A DNA stretch of 64,000 nucleotides. Source: Dongia rigui. GTDB lineage: Bacteria; Pseudomonadota; Alphaproteobacteria; Dongiales; Dongiaceae. Shown piece by piece: positions 18,852 to 26,954 of the stretch. The DNA lies in assembly GCF_034044635.1 (NCBI RefSeq), contig NZ_JAXCLX010000003.1:479789-543788 (forward strand), in the 5' to 3' direction. Both the position numbers and the translations under genes were made by a program. Under the pieces are notes generated by a model. That model made no database searches and was not told the DNA's origin. It saw only the letters and a program-made list of their open reading frames with translations. Each line of letters begins with the position of its first letter. Positions within the stretch are counted from its first letter, which is position 1.

Positions 18852-20129
18852 TTACTGCAACTTGCCGTCTTTCCTGGCGAGTTCGGTGAACTCGACCTCG
18901 ATCGCGGCCAGCGCATCCTGCGGGCTCTTCTCCCCGGCCACCGCCAAGCTCAACTCACGGCCCAGCACTTCCACAAGCTGTGGCGTGTAGGTGAAGACCG
19001 CGAAGTTGTGGCTGGTGAGCAGCAGTTTCTTGAGCGCCGGGTAGTAGGGATACTTCGCCAGTACATCCGGATCGTCGAAGACGTCGGTGCGGGTCGGCGA
19101 ACCACCGGCCAGCGCGCGCTTCTTGGCGATTTCTTTGGATTCGACCCATTTCAGGAAGGTCCAGGCGGCGTCGGGATTGGGGCTGGACTTCGGAATGGCC
19201 CAACCCCAGGCACCGTTGAGGCTGCCACCCTTGTCGGCCGTCGGCCCCGGTACCGGCATGATCTCGACCTTGCCCACAACGGCGGACTTCTTCGGGTCGT
19301 CATAAGCGGTGCGGAAGAAGTTGTAGGTGATGTAGCTATAGGCCTTGCCCTGCGCCATCACGTTGAAGGCTTCATCGAAGCCAAAGCTCGCCGAGCCCAC
19401 GGGGCCGTATTTGTTGACGTTGGCCGAATACTGCTCGATCGCCTTCACACCGGCTTCGGTATTGAGCGTTGGCTTCCAATTGGCGTCGTGATACTCGCCG
19501 CCATTGGCAAAGAGGTAATTGGACCATTCCATGGCGATCGGATCCGGGCGCAAGCCCTGATTGACGACGCCGTAGAACCCGTCCTTGGTGAAGAATTCGA
19601 CCTGCTTCAGATATTCGTCCCAAGTCTGCGGGACGCGCAGGTCCATATTGTACTTGGCCTTGAAATCCGCCTGGTTCTTGGCGTCTGCCAACAGGTCCGT
19701 GCGATAGGTGAGGCCCATCGCATAGTTGTAGAACGGCAGCATATAGGTGGTGCCGTCGACCTTGCCGACCAGATCCATCAGCGCCGGGATATAGGCCGAG
19801 GTGTCGAAATTGTCGGCCTTGATCCGCTCGTCGAGCGGCTGCATCCAGCCGGCCTTGGCGAATTCGCCGACCCAGTAGAAATCGACGACGATCGCCGAAT
19901 AGCTGCCCTTGGGCGCCACCAGCTGCGGCACCAGCTTGGTGTGCATTTCGGCATAGTTGACGACTTCAAGATTGACCTCGATGCCGGTTTCCTTGGTGAA
20001 TTCCGGCACCAGCGCCTTCACATATTCGGTATCGGGCACGCCTTCCATCAGGATGCTGACGGTTTCGGCAGACGCGGAACCGGCAAAGCCCAGGGCCATG
20101 ACGGAGCCCAGAAGCAGTTTCTTGAGCAT
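18852..20129 (-). CDS. Carbohydrate ABC transporter substrate-binding protein
   Basis: A 425-residue periplasmic binding protein of the CUT1 type (family 1). It starts MLKKLLLGSVMALGFAGSAS, a Sec signal peptide with probable cleavage after SASA. The mature part has the usual VPEFTKETGIEVNLEVV opening and a C-terminal GWAIPKSSPNPDAAWTFLKW segment. Family members bind sugar alcohols, disaccharides or glycerol phosphates. The neighbouring SDR and kinase favour a polyol or free sugar, but ligand residues cannot be decided by eye. It is transcribed between the two permease genes. Confidence 0.93.
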   Translation of the reverse strand: MLKKLLLGSVMALGFAGSASAETVSILMEGVPDTEYVKALVPEFTKETGIEVNLEVVNYAEMHTKLVPQLVAPKGSYSAIVVDFYWVGEFAKAGWMQPLDERIKADNFDTSAYIPALMDLVGKVDGTTYMLPFYNYAMGLTYRTDLLADAKNQADFKAKYNMDLRVPQTWDEYLKQVEFFTKDGFYGVVNQGLRPDPIAMEWSNYLFANGGEYHDANWKPTLNTEAGVKAIEQYSANVNKYGPVGSASFGFDEAFNVMAQGKAYSYITYNFFRTAYDDPKKSAVVGKVEIMPVPGPTADKGGSLNGAWGWAIPKSSPNPDAAWTFLKWVESKEIAKKRALAGGSPTRTDVFDDPDVLAKYPYYPALKKLLLTSHNFAVFTYTPQLVEVLGRELSLAVAGEKSPQDALAAIEVEFTELARKDGKLQ

Positions 20130-20174
20130 GATCCAACCTCCCTTATTAGCCCCAGACGAATGCGCGTGTGCCGG

Positions 20175-20987
20175 TCATTTCAGGGCGCCCAATGACAAGC
20201 CTTTGATCAGGTATTTGCGCAGGAACGGCAGAAGAGCGAAGACAGGCAGAAGTGAAACAACGGTGGCAGCGGCCAGCGGTGCGATCTCGACGCCGGCATG
20301 GGTTTCCATGCTGGCCAGGCCAATGGGCAGCGTCTGGCTGTCGGCCCCCGAGAGCACCAGGGCGAAGAGAAATTCATTCCAGCTGAGGATGAAGCCAAGG
20401 AGGCCGGCGGCAAGTATGCCGGGTGCTGCCACGGGTACCGCGATCTTGATGAAGGCCTGCCAGCGCGTCGCGCCATCGATGCGCGCGGCTTCTTCGAGGC
20501 TGGCCGAGTCACCTTCGAAGAAGGAGACCAACATCCAGGCGAGGAACGGCAGGCTGATGGTGAGATGGGCGAGAATGAGACCCATGCGCGTCTGCATCAG
20601 CCCCGTGCTGAAGAAGAGCGTGAAGAGCGGCAGAACGAGAATGATGGGCGGCAGCATCTGGCTCGCCAACACGCCAAGGCGCAGGAAAGCCCCGCCGGTG
20701 TTGAAGCGCGCAAAGGCATAGGCCATGGCGGTTGCCAGCGGCAAGGCGATCGCCGTCGAGACGAGCGCCACGATCAGGCTGTTGAAGAACCAGCGTTCGA
20801 ACGGATAGGCCTGGAAGATCTCGATATAGTTTTCCAGCCCGACATGGCCGATTTCGGGCGGAATCTTGTAGGCGGTGAGCTTGTCGGTGAGACTGACGCG
20901 CAGCACCCAGATCAGCGGCAGCAAAATCGCCAGCGAGAATGCCGAGAGAACGATATGGGGGATGATGTTTCGCCAAGTCGTTCGCAT
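20175..20987 (-). CDS. Carbohydrate ABC transporter permease (MalG/UgpE-like)
   Basis: A 270-residue permease with six hydrophobic segments and the EAA loop ASLEEAARIDGATRWQAFIK. It is the second membrane subunit of the CUT1 transporter. ATG 20987 (MRTTWRNIIPHIVL) is chosen: the frame stays open upstream to 21095, but that stretch overlaps the SDR gene and reads as its shadow. A GAGGG site lies shortly before the chosen ATG, and the start falls 10 bases after the SDR stop, consistent with one operon. The protein ends GLSLGALK, the usual terminal motif for MalG-like subunits. Confidence 0.93.
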   Translation of the reverse strand: MRTTWRNIIPHIVLSAFSLAILLPLIWVLRVSLTDKLTAYKIPPEIGHVGLENYIEIFQAYPFERWFFNSLIVALVSTAIALPLATAMAYAFARFNTGGAFLRLGVLASQMLPPIILVLPLFTLFFSTGLMQTRMGLILAHLTISLPFLAWMLVSFFEGDSASLEEAARIDGATRWQAFIKIAVPVAAPGILAAGLLGFILSWNEFLFALVLSGADSQTLPIGLASMETHAGVEIAPLAAATVVSLLPVFALLPFLRKYLIKGLSLGALK

Positions 20988-20997
20988 CGGATTGCCC

Positions 20998-21783
20998 TCA
21001 ATCCATCCTGACGCCGCCGGTGACGTTGAGCGCCTCACCGGTGACGAAGCCGGCGAGATCGCTGGCCAGGAACAGCACCGTCTTGGCGACGTCATCCGGT
21101 TCTTCGAGGCGCCCCATGGGCGTCTGGTTGATGTAGTCGTCGATCACGGCCTGGGGTGACATTTCGCGCAGCTTGGCTTCCCACTCCACTTCGCGGGATT
21201 GCATGCCGGTCTTCACAAAGCCCGGGCAGACGCAATTGACGCGAATGCCATGCGGCGCCATTTCGCGCGCCAAGGCCTGAGTGAAGCCGACGACGGCGAA
21301 TTTGCTGGCCGAATAGTGCGCAAGCCACGGCGCGCCCCATTTGCCGGCGAGCGATGCCGTGTTGACGATGACGCCCTGGCGCTTCTCTTTCAGGAAATAG
21401 CGCACCGCCGCCTGGTTGGTCAGAAAAATGCCGCGGGCGTTGACGTCGAAATTGAAGTCCCAATCCTCGTCGGTGAGATCGACGACGAGTTTCATGGACG
21501 AGACGCCGGCATTGGCAGCGAGAACGTCGTAACCGCCAAAGCGCTCGACGATGGTTGCAAAAGCGGCGGTGACGCTGGCGCGGTCGCGGACGTCGATCTT
21601 GAGGCCGGTATGCTGGTCGCCGAGCTTGCTTGCAGCAGCGATAGCGCCCGCTTCATCGAGATCGGCAATTGCGACGCGCATGCCGGCTTCATGAAAGTGG
21701 CGCGCGATCGATAACCCGATGCCCGTCGCGCCACCGGTGACGATGGCGCGCTTGCCCGCAAGATCCTTCAGCATCCCTGTCAT
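20998..21783 (-). CDS. SDR-family NAD(P)-dependent dehydrogenase
   Basis: A 261-residue classical short-chain dehydrogenase. The cofactor loop is VTGGATGIGLSIA, with Asp of IADLDEAG suggesting NAD preference. NAG is present in LAANAGVSS, the catalytic Ser in VNTASLAGKW, and Tyr/Lys in YSASKFAVVG. The C-terminal half resembles polyol or 3-oxoacyl-ACP-reductase-like members. It is the first gene of the leftward transport operon and starts just outside the operator repeats facing the DeoR gene. In this context it most likely oxidises the imported polyol or sugar to a ketose for the FGGY kinase; that assignment is inference. Confidence 0.9.
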   Translation of the reverse strand: MTGMLKDLAGKRAIVTGGATGIGLSIARHFHEAGMRVAIADLDEAGAIAAASKLGDQHTGLKIDVRDRASVTAAFATIVERFGGYDVLAANAGVSSMKLVVDLTDEDWDFNFDVNARGIFLTNQAAVRYFLKEKRQGVIVNTASLAGKWGAPWLAHYSASKFAVVGFTQALAREMAPHGIRVNCVCPGFVKTGMQSREVEWEAKLREMSPQAVIDDYINQTPMGRLEEPDDVAKTVLFLASDLAGFVTGEALNVTGGVRMD

Positions 21784-21791
21784 GCCTTTCG

Positions 21792-21823
21792 TTTTCGATC
21801 ATTTAAGATCGATTTCGATCATT
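21792..21823. promoter_or_regulatory. Direct-repeat operator for the DeoR-family regulator
   Basis: Two direct copies, TTTTCGATCATT (21792-21803) and ATTTCGATCATT (21812-21823), lie exactly 20 bp apart just upstream of the SDR start. DeoR-family repressors typically bind short direct or inverted repeats of this composition in divergent promoter regions. The position suggests repression of the sugar operon when its inducer is absent. Confidence 0.65.
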
Positions 21824-21887
21824 CATAGCGGGTGAATTGGCGGCTGGCAAGCCATTGCGGCTGGATTTTTGCAGGGATGCCGCTAGT

Positions 21888-21906
21888 ATGATCGAAAATG
21901 ATCATT
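21888..21906. promoter_or_regulatory. Inverted operator copy near the DeoR regulator start
   Basis: ATGATCGAAA (21888-21897) is the reverse complement of the TTTCGATCAT core found twice on the other side of the intergenic region. It runs into the palindrome AATGATCATT (21897-21906). Being 18 bases before the chosen regulator ATG, it could mediate autoregulation. Confidence 0.55.
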
Positions 21907-21923
21907 CTAGTTGCAGAAGCCGC

Positions 21924-22769
21924 ATGCGCGATCCCCTAGCCAAGCAGATGACCACCACCCGGACCCCGGTGACGGTGCGCGACAGCCAGTTGCGCGACTT
22001 TGTCGAGCGCCGCGGTTTTGCTGCGGTGAGCGAGATCGCGGCCGAACTCGGCGTCTCCGAGATCACCATACGCCGGGACCTCACGCGGCTTGAATCGCAA
22101 GGGCTGCTGGTGCGCACCCATGGCGGGGCGCTGGCCGGCAAGCTCTCCAGCACCGAATCCTTTGACAGCGACGAGCCAAGTTTCGAAGCCCGGCGGCGGC
22201 GCAATGCCGAGGCAAAGACCCTTATCGGCGTGGCGGCTGCGGCACTCATCCGCCCCGGCGCCACGATCGGCATCGATGTCGGCACGACGGCGTTGGAGCT
22301 CGCCCGCCAACTCACCACACGCGACGACATCAAGATCTTCACCAACAGCGTGCGCGCGGCCACCCTGCTGTCGGAAGGGCCGGCCCCGGTCTATCTGCCC
22401 GGCGGGCAGTTGCGCTCGAAAGAGCTTTCCGTCCACGGCTCGATCGCGGTCGCGCAGCTGCGACACTATTGGTTTGATTTGGCCTTCATCGGCTTTTCCG
22501 GCCTCACCGATCAGGGCCTCTTCGATTATTCCCTGGAGGATACGGAGATCAAGCGCGTCTATATCGAGCGCGCGGCGCAGATCGTGGCGCTGTGCGACTC
22601 ATCGAAATTCGGCCGCCTCTCCATGGCGCGGGTGGGCACGCTGGAGGAAGTTGACACGCTCATCACCGACGCCGCGCCGCCCGATTTCCTGCGCGAGGCA
22701 CTGGAACGTGCCGAGGTAAAGATCATCGTGGCGCGCGGGGACGGCGCGGAAAGCGCCCTCCCCACCTAG
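21924..22769 (+). CDS. DeoR/GlpR-family transcriptional regulator
   Basis: A 281-residue repressor. The N-terminal helix-turn-helix about residues 20-75 reads LRDFVERRGFAAVSEIAAEL then VSEITIRRDLTRLESQGLLV, ending in the conserved RTHGGAL. The C-terminal DeoR sensor domain, a sugar-phosphate isomerase-like fold, has IGIDVGTTALELARQL, IFTNSVRAATLL and LCDSSKFG. It is divergent from the sugar operon and very likely responds to a phosphorylated intermediate of that pathway. ATG 21924 (MRDPLAKQ) is preferred; ATG 21948 is possible, and an ATG at 21837 would place the operators inside the gene. Its stop overlaps the convergent CitE-like gene by 4 bp. Confidence 0.9.
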   Translation: MRDPLAKQMTTTRTPVTVRDSQLRDFVERRGFAAVSEIAAELGVSEITIRRDLTRLESQGLLVRTHGGALAGKLSSTESFDSDEPSFEARRRRNAEAKTLIGVAAAALIRPGATIGIDVGTTALELARQLTTRDDIKIFTNSVRAATLLSEGPAPVYLPGGQLRSKELSVHGSIAVAQLRHYWFDLAFIGFSGLTDQGLFDYSLEDTEIKRVYIERAAQIVALCDSSKFGRLSMARVGTLEEVDTLITDAAPPDFLREALERAEVKIIVARGDGAESALPT

Positions 22770-23596
22770 ACTGCCGGTCCGCCGGCGTAACTGCCGGACA
22801 AGGCGATGATGCGCCTTGCCCGCTCCAGGACCGGGCGGTCGATCATGGCGCCATTGAGCTGCACGGCGCCACCGCCGTCGGACAGATCGATCACCTGTCG
22901 CGCCCAGGCGAGCGTTTCATCGCTCGGCAGAAAGGCGCGCAGGGCCGGGGCGATCTGGCGCGGATGGATCATCAACTTGCCGCCGAAGCCCAATGACACC
23001 GCCCGTTCCGTATCCGCCTGTACCTGATCGGCGTCATCGAGGACCGTTGTGACGCCATCGATTGGCGCCGCAATCCCCGCGAGGCGCGCGCGAAAGACGA
23101 TCTCGCTGCGCGCGGCCAGCATCGCATCCCAGCTCGGGTTGCAGCCCAGATCCATCGCATAATCCAATGCGCCGAATGCCACGACACCGACGCCAGACGC
23201 GCCCATGATCTCGGGCAAGGCAGTAATGCCCAATGCCGTCTCGATGAGGGGAATGATCGGAACGATGCGACCGAGGCCCTCATGCACGGCGCGGATATCG
23301 GCCGCATTGCTCGTCTTTGGCAGCATGATGGCGCTGAAATGCGCCTGGTTGATGGCGGCAAGATCATCGTCGAAGCAGGGGGATTCGCAGGCATTGATGC
23401 GGACGATGACAGGCATGCCACGCACGTCATGCGTCGTCAGATGCTTGCGCGCGAGCGCCTTGTTGTCGGGGGAAACGGCGTCTTCAAGGTCGATGATAAT
23501 GGCGTCGGCACCGCTTTGCGCCGCCTTGGCAAAGCGCTCTGGCCGGTCGCCCGGCACGAAGAGCGGCACGATCGGCGGCTGGAAACCCGTTACCAT
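22766..23596 (-). CDS. CitE-like lyase (HpcH/HpaI family), candidate citramalyl-CoA lyase
   Basis: A 276-residue TIM-barrel CoA-ester lyase. Seen: LFVPGDRPERFAKA, the Mg-site region IIIDLEDAVSPDNK, VRINACESP, PLIETALGI and the C-terminal GFGGKLMIHPRQI. Family members cleave malyl-, citramalyl- or citryl-CoA. With the hydratase, CoA-transferase, MmgE/PrpD and acyl-CoA dehydrogenase genes upstream, citramalyl-CoA lyase (to pyruvate and acetyl-CoA), the last step of itaconate degradation, is the best fit. ATG 23596 follows a GGGAGAG site and overlaps the end of the hydratase gene by 7 bp. Malyl/beta-methylmalyl-CoA lyase is the main alternative. Confidence 0.85.
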   Translation of the reverse strand: MVTGFQPPIVPLFVPGDRPERFAKAAQSGADAIIIDLEDAVSPDNKALARKHLTTHDVRGMPVIVRINACESPCFDDDLAAINQAHFSAIMLPKTSNAADIRAVHEGLGRIVPIIPLIETALGITALPEIMGASGVGVVAFGALDYAMDLGCNPSWDAMLAARSEIVFRARLAGIAAPIDGVTTVLDDADQVQADTERAVSLGFGGKLMIHPRQIAPALRAFLPSDETLAWARQVIDLSDGGGAVQLNGAMIDRPVLERARRIIALSGSYAGGPAV

Positions 23597-24423
23597 GTGA
23601 GCTCTCCCTGCATATTGACGGGTCCGCCGGGTCTTTGCGTCCAGCAAGTGTTTTCGCGGACGGCCACACCGAAGGCAGCGCCGCTGGTGAGTGGTGACAA
23701 TCCGCGATAAGAGAATTTCTTTGGCACCGCATTGCGCGTCGCCGCCGCGAGGTTGAGCATCAGGATCGCCTGCAGCGGGCCGTGAACGACGAGATCGTCA
23801 TAGCCCTCAACACCCGTCGCATAAGGCCGGTCGTAATGGATCCGATGCCCGTTGAAGGTGAGAGCGGAGTAGCGGAACAACAAAGTCGGGGTCGGGGTGA
23901 CTTGCCATGTCGCCGCCGGCAAGCCCGGATCTTCGCCGCCGGTTGCGGGTGCCGGTCGAGCGCCAGGTACTGCCGCCTCGCGATAGACGATGTTGTGGCG
24001 TTCGGAGATTGCGACACCGCGAGACGTCGCATAATCGTGCTGCACGCCGACAAACCACAGCGGTCCCGTTCTTCCCTGCTTTCCCTCGACACTGGTGATC
24101 GTCGAGCGGCGGCGCACATCATCACCGATGCGGATGGCTGCAAAATAGTCGATATGGCCACCGGCCCACATGCGTCGCGGCAAGGGAATCGGCGGTAGGA
24201 ACCCGCCTTTCTGCGGGTGCCCATCCGGCCCCAGTTCCTGCATCGGCGCCAGGAACGGCGACAGGCACCAATGAAACCCCAAGGGTACCTCGCCTTCGTC
24301 GACGGCTGCCAGATAGGGATCAAGGGTGACGCGATACTCTGCCATCAGCCGAGGCGTCACGATATCGACCTCCTCCACCGAGCGGCCGATCCAGGCTGAG
24401 AAATCGTCACCCGCGCGCGACAT
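23590..24423 (-). CDS. HTD2/MaoC-like acyl-CoA hydratase, candidate itaconyl-CoA hydratase
   Basis: A 277-residue protein of the FAS1-like dehydratase group (COG3777), related to mesaconyl-C4-CoA hydratase. It begins MSRAGDDFSAWIGRSVEEVD and carries the N-terminal HWCLSPF and GGFLPPIPLPRRMWAGG segments, then the C-terminal hot-dog part with FRYSALTFNGHRIHYD, the usual catalytic Asp/His region. In the itaconate route it hydrates itaconyl-CoA to citramalyl-CoA. The frame is open upstream, but homology starts at ATG 24423, directly after the acyl-CoA dehydrogenase stop (24425). The specific substrate is inferred from neighbours. Confidence 0.83.
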   Translation of the reverse strand: MSRAGDDFSAWIGRSVEEVDIVTPRLMAEYRVTLDPYLAAVDEGEVPLGFHWCLSPFLAPMQELGPDGHPQKGGFLPPIPLPRRMWAGGHIDYFAAIRIGDDVRRRSTITSVEGKQGRTGPLWFVGVQHDYATSRGVAISERHNIVYREAAVPGARPAPATGGEDPGLPAATWQVTPTPTLLFRYSALTFNGHRIHYDRPYATGVEGYDDLVVHGPLQAILMLNLAAATRNAVPKKFSYRGLSPLTSGAAFGVAVRENTCWTQRPGGPVNMQGELTW

Positions 24424-24424
24424 G

Positions 24425-25594
24425 TCAGAACGATCTCGGCAATTGGAGCACATGCTCCGAGATGTAGGAGAGGATGAGATTGGTCGAAATCGGCGCCACC
24501 TGATAGAGGCGGGTCTCGCGGAACTTGCGTTCGACGTCGTATTCCTCGGCAAAACCAAAGCCGCCGAAGGTCTGAACGCAGGCATTGGCTGCTTCGAACG
24601 AGGCGTCTGCCGCCAGCATCTTGGCCATATTGGCCTCGGCACCGCAATTGGCACCCGTTTCATAAAGACGGATGCCTTCACGCACCATCAGTTCAGCCGC
24701 CCGCATGTTGGCATAGGCACGGGCAAGCGGAAACTGAACGCCCTGGTTCTGCCCGATGGGCCGGCCGAACAGCACGCGGTCCTTGGCATAGGCCGTCGCC
24801 TTGTCTAGAAACCACTTCGCGTCACCGACGCATTCGGCGGCGATCAGCAGCCGTTCGGCATTCATGCCGGAGAGGATATAGCGAAAGCCCTTCCCCTCCT
24901 CGCCCACCAGGTTCTTGGCCGGGATGCGCACATTGTCGAAGAACACCTCCGTCGTGGAGTGATTCATCATGGTGCGGATCGGGCGGATGGTGAGCCCGGC
25001 CTGCCGCGCTGCGCGCATGTCGAGGATGAAGACGGACAGTCCATCCGTGCGCTTGACGACCTGGTCCTTCGGTGTTGTGCGGGCCAGCAGCAGCATGAGA
25101 TCGGAATATTCGGCGCGACTGGTCCAGATCTTCTGTCCGTTGATGACGTATTCGTCGCCATCGCGCACGGCCGTCGTACGCAGCGATCCGGTGTCGGTGC
25201 CGCTGGTCGGTTCTGTTACGCCGAAGGCTTGCAAGCGCAATTGACCGCTGGCGATCTGCGGCAGATAGGTTGCCTTCTGCTCCGGTGAGCCATGCCGCAG
25301 GACCGTGCCCATGATGTACATCTGCGCGTGGCAGGTGGCACCGTTGCAGCCGGCGTGCTGGATTTCCTCGAGGATGGCCGCAGCCGCCGATAGCGGCAGG
25401 CCGGCGCCGCCGAAATCCTCGGGGATGAGGGCCGCCAGGAAGCCGGATTCGGTCAGGGCATCGATGAAGGCCTGCGGATAGGCCGCTTCGCGATCGAGCT
25501 TGCGCCAGTATTCACCCGGAAATTGCTCGCAGAGCTTCCTGACCGAAGCCCTGATATCAGCGTAACTCGAGTCGTCTTGCGCCACCCTCGGCAT
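24425..25594 (-). CDS. Acyl-CoA dehydrogenase family protein
   Basis: A 389-residue FAD enzyme of standard length. Recognised: N-terminal LIPEDFGGAGLPLSAAAA, the flavin segment QAFGVTEPTSGTDTGSLRT, YVINGQKIWTSRAEYSD, MLAADASFEAANACVQTFGG and FGFAEEYDVERKF. At the place where most short-chain enzymes have the IYEGT catalytic Glu, this protein reads LYQVAPIST, so the usual base is missing there. A base elsewhere in the fold, as in isovaleryl-CoA dehydrogenase, or altered chemistry is possible. It is encoded between the MmgE/PrpD and hydratase genes. A homologous gene accompanies the itaconate genes of Pseudomonas aeruginosa, where its exact role is unclear to me. Confidence 0.88.
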   Translation of the reverse strand: MPRVAQDDSSYADIRASVRKLCEQFPGEYWRKLDREAAYPQAFIDALTESGFLAALIPEDFGGAGLPLSAAAAILEEIQHAGCNGATCHAQMYIMGTVLRHGSPEQKATYLPQIASGQLRLQAFGVTEPTSGTDTGSLRTTAVRDGDEYVINGQKIWTSRAEYSDLMLLLARTTPKDQVVKRTDGLSVFILDMRAARQAGLTIRPIRTMMNHSTTEVFFDNVRIPAKNLVGEEGKGFRYILSGMNAERLLIAAECVGDAKWFLDKATAYAKDRVLFGRPIGQNQGVQFPLARAYANMRAAELMVREGIRLYETGANCGAEANMAKMLAADASFEAANACVQTFGGFGFAEEYDVERKFRETRLYQVAPISTNLILSYISEHVLQLPRSF

Positions 25595-25624
25595 CCTTCC
25601 AATTGTCTTCTTTTGCTTTGCGGC

Positions 25625-26944
25625 CTAGACGACCAGTTCCTCAAGGCGCAGATCGCGCACCGGCGCATCATCCAGCAGCGCAAAGACCGCCTCGATAAAG
25701 CGCGCCGCCTCCGAGTTGGAAATTCCGGCGGTCCCGATCAATTCCTGAGCCTTTGCCCTAAGGTCGCCCGGGGTCACTGGGTTGCCGGGATCGCCCTTGC
25801 ATTCTCGTCGTTGCGTCCGCAGGCGACGACCATCGGTGGTTTCCACTGTGACGACGGTGCCCCAGGCATCGGGATAGCCGGCATCGACCTGCAGATCGAC
25901 GCCCAACGTGACGCGTCGGCGCAGATCCGCGAACCTCGCGCGCGCCTCGCTTTCGAAGGACTCAGCGATCACCTTGCCAGTTGCCAGGGCGGCCGCCACG
26001 CAGTGCTGCAATGAAAAGCGCGCTCCATAGGGCTCCGTCGGATCCGGTCGATCGCAAACATCGATCGCCGCCTGATAGGTACCAACCTCGACCTTGGCGA
26101 TTTCGGCGCCACTCAGAAGCTGATGCAGCTCGATGGCGGCATCGATCGTCGGATGCGTATGGCGGCAGCAGGGCCAGGGTTTGATGGATGTCTGCACGAG
26201 TTGCCAGGTCGCATCGGCATCGCGCAAGACAGCGGAAGAATCTGGATCAGGACACAGCCCTTTGAAGAAGCCCTTTTCGCCTTCGAGAATGCGCGCCGGG
26301 CCGGTGAAACCTTCCTTGGCCAATCGTGCCGCCATCAACCCGGCCTGGGCACCACGCGCCGTGTGAAGATGCTTGCTCATGGCCCCGGCAGAGAGGAATT
26401 CCCACAAGCCCGCCGATTGGGTGCCGGCATTGCCCAGCGCCCAGACCGTCTGCGTGTCATCAAGCTTGTCGAGCAAAGCGACCGCCATGGCGGAGCCGAA
26501 CGGGCCGCAGGTCGCCGTATTGTGCCAGACGCGATAATGCTCCTTGCCCACCGCCATGCCCACACGCGTGCAGGCCTCATAGCCGGCAAGAACGGCGTGC
26601 AAGAATGCCTTGCCGCGCAAATCGCAAAGATGCGCAAAGGCCCAGGCCGCCGGGATAACGACGCTGCCCGGATGTGTCACGGAGGCGCGGTGCAGGTCGT
26701 CCATCTCCAGGATATGCGAGACGCCACCGACATAGAAAGCGGCCTTGTCGACGTCATCGACCTTGGGCGGCGAAATCTTTGCGAGGATCTGCGCGGGACG
26801 GGTCTGTCTGGCCCCGATGGCGCAAGCCAAGGTGTCCAGCACGAACAGGGCAGCGCTTTCCAGATCACTCTGCGCCACCGGCTTCTGCCGGATCAGCGCG
26901 TTGAGGCCCTCGGTCAATGTCTGCTGTGCCATCGACAGTTCCAT
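25625..26944 (-). CDS. MmgE/PrpD family protein
   Basis: A 439-residue protein of the family that includes 2-methylcitrate dehydratase, iminodisuccinate epimerase and the itaconate-forming cis-aconitate decarboxylase. Seen: FVLDTLACAIGARQT near the N-terminus, the conserved EMDDLHRASVTHPGSVVIPA, AGYEACTRVGMAVG, GTQSAGLWEFLSAG, and the substrate-domain WPCCRHTHPTIDAA. It lies between the CoA-transferase and acyl-CoA dehydrogenase genes, and its role may be to convert or isomerise a dicarboxylate that enters the pathway. Two starts fit, ATG 26944 and ATG 26932; the longer is given. The frame extends to 27028 but would overlap the CoA-transferase gene. Confidence 0.86.
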   Translation of the reverse strand: MELSMAQQTLTEGLNALIRQKPVAQSDLESAALFVLDTLACAIGARQTRPAQILAKISPPKVDDVDKAAFYVGGVSHILEMDDLHRASVTHPGSVVIPAAWAFAHLCDLRGKAFLHAVLAGYEACTRVGMAVGKEHYRVWHNTATCGPFGSAMAVALLDKLDDTQTVWALGNAGTQSAGLWEFLSAGAMSKHLHTARGAQAGLMAARLAKEGFTGPARILEGEKGFFKGLCPDPDSSAVLRDADATWQLVQTSIKPWPCCRHTHPTIDAAIELHQLLSGAEIAKVEVGTYQAAIDVCDRPDPTEPYGARFSLQHCVAAALATGKVIAESFESEARARFADLRRRVTLGVDLQVDAGYPDAWGTVVTVETTDGRRLRTQRRECKGDPGNPVTPGDLRAKAQELIGTAGISNSEAARFIEAVFALLDDAPVRDLRLEELVV

Positions 26945-26954
26945 TCTCACGCAA

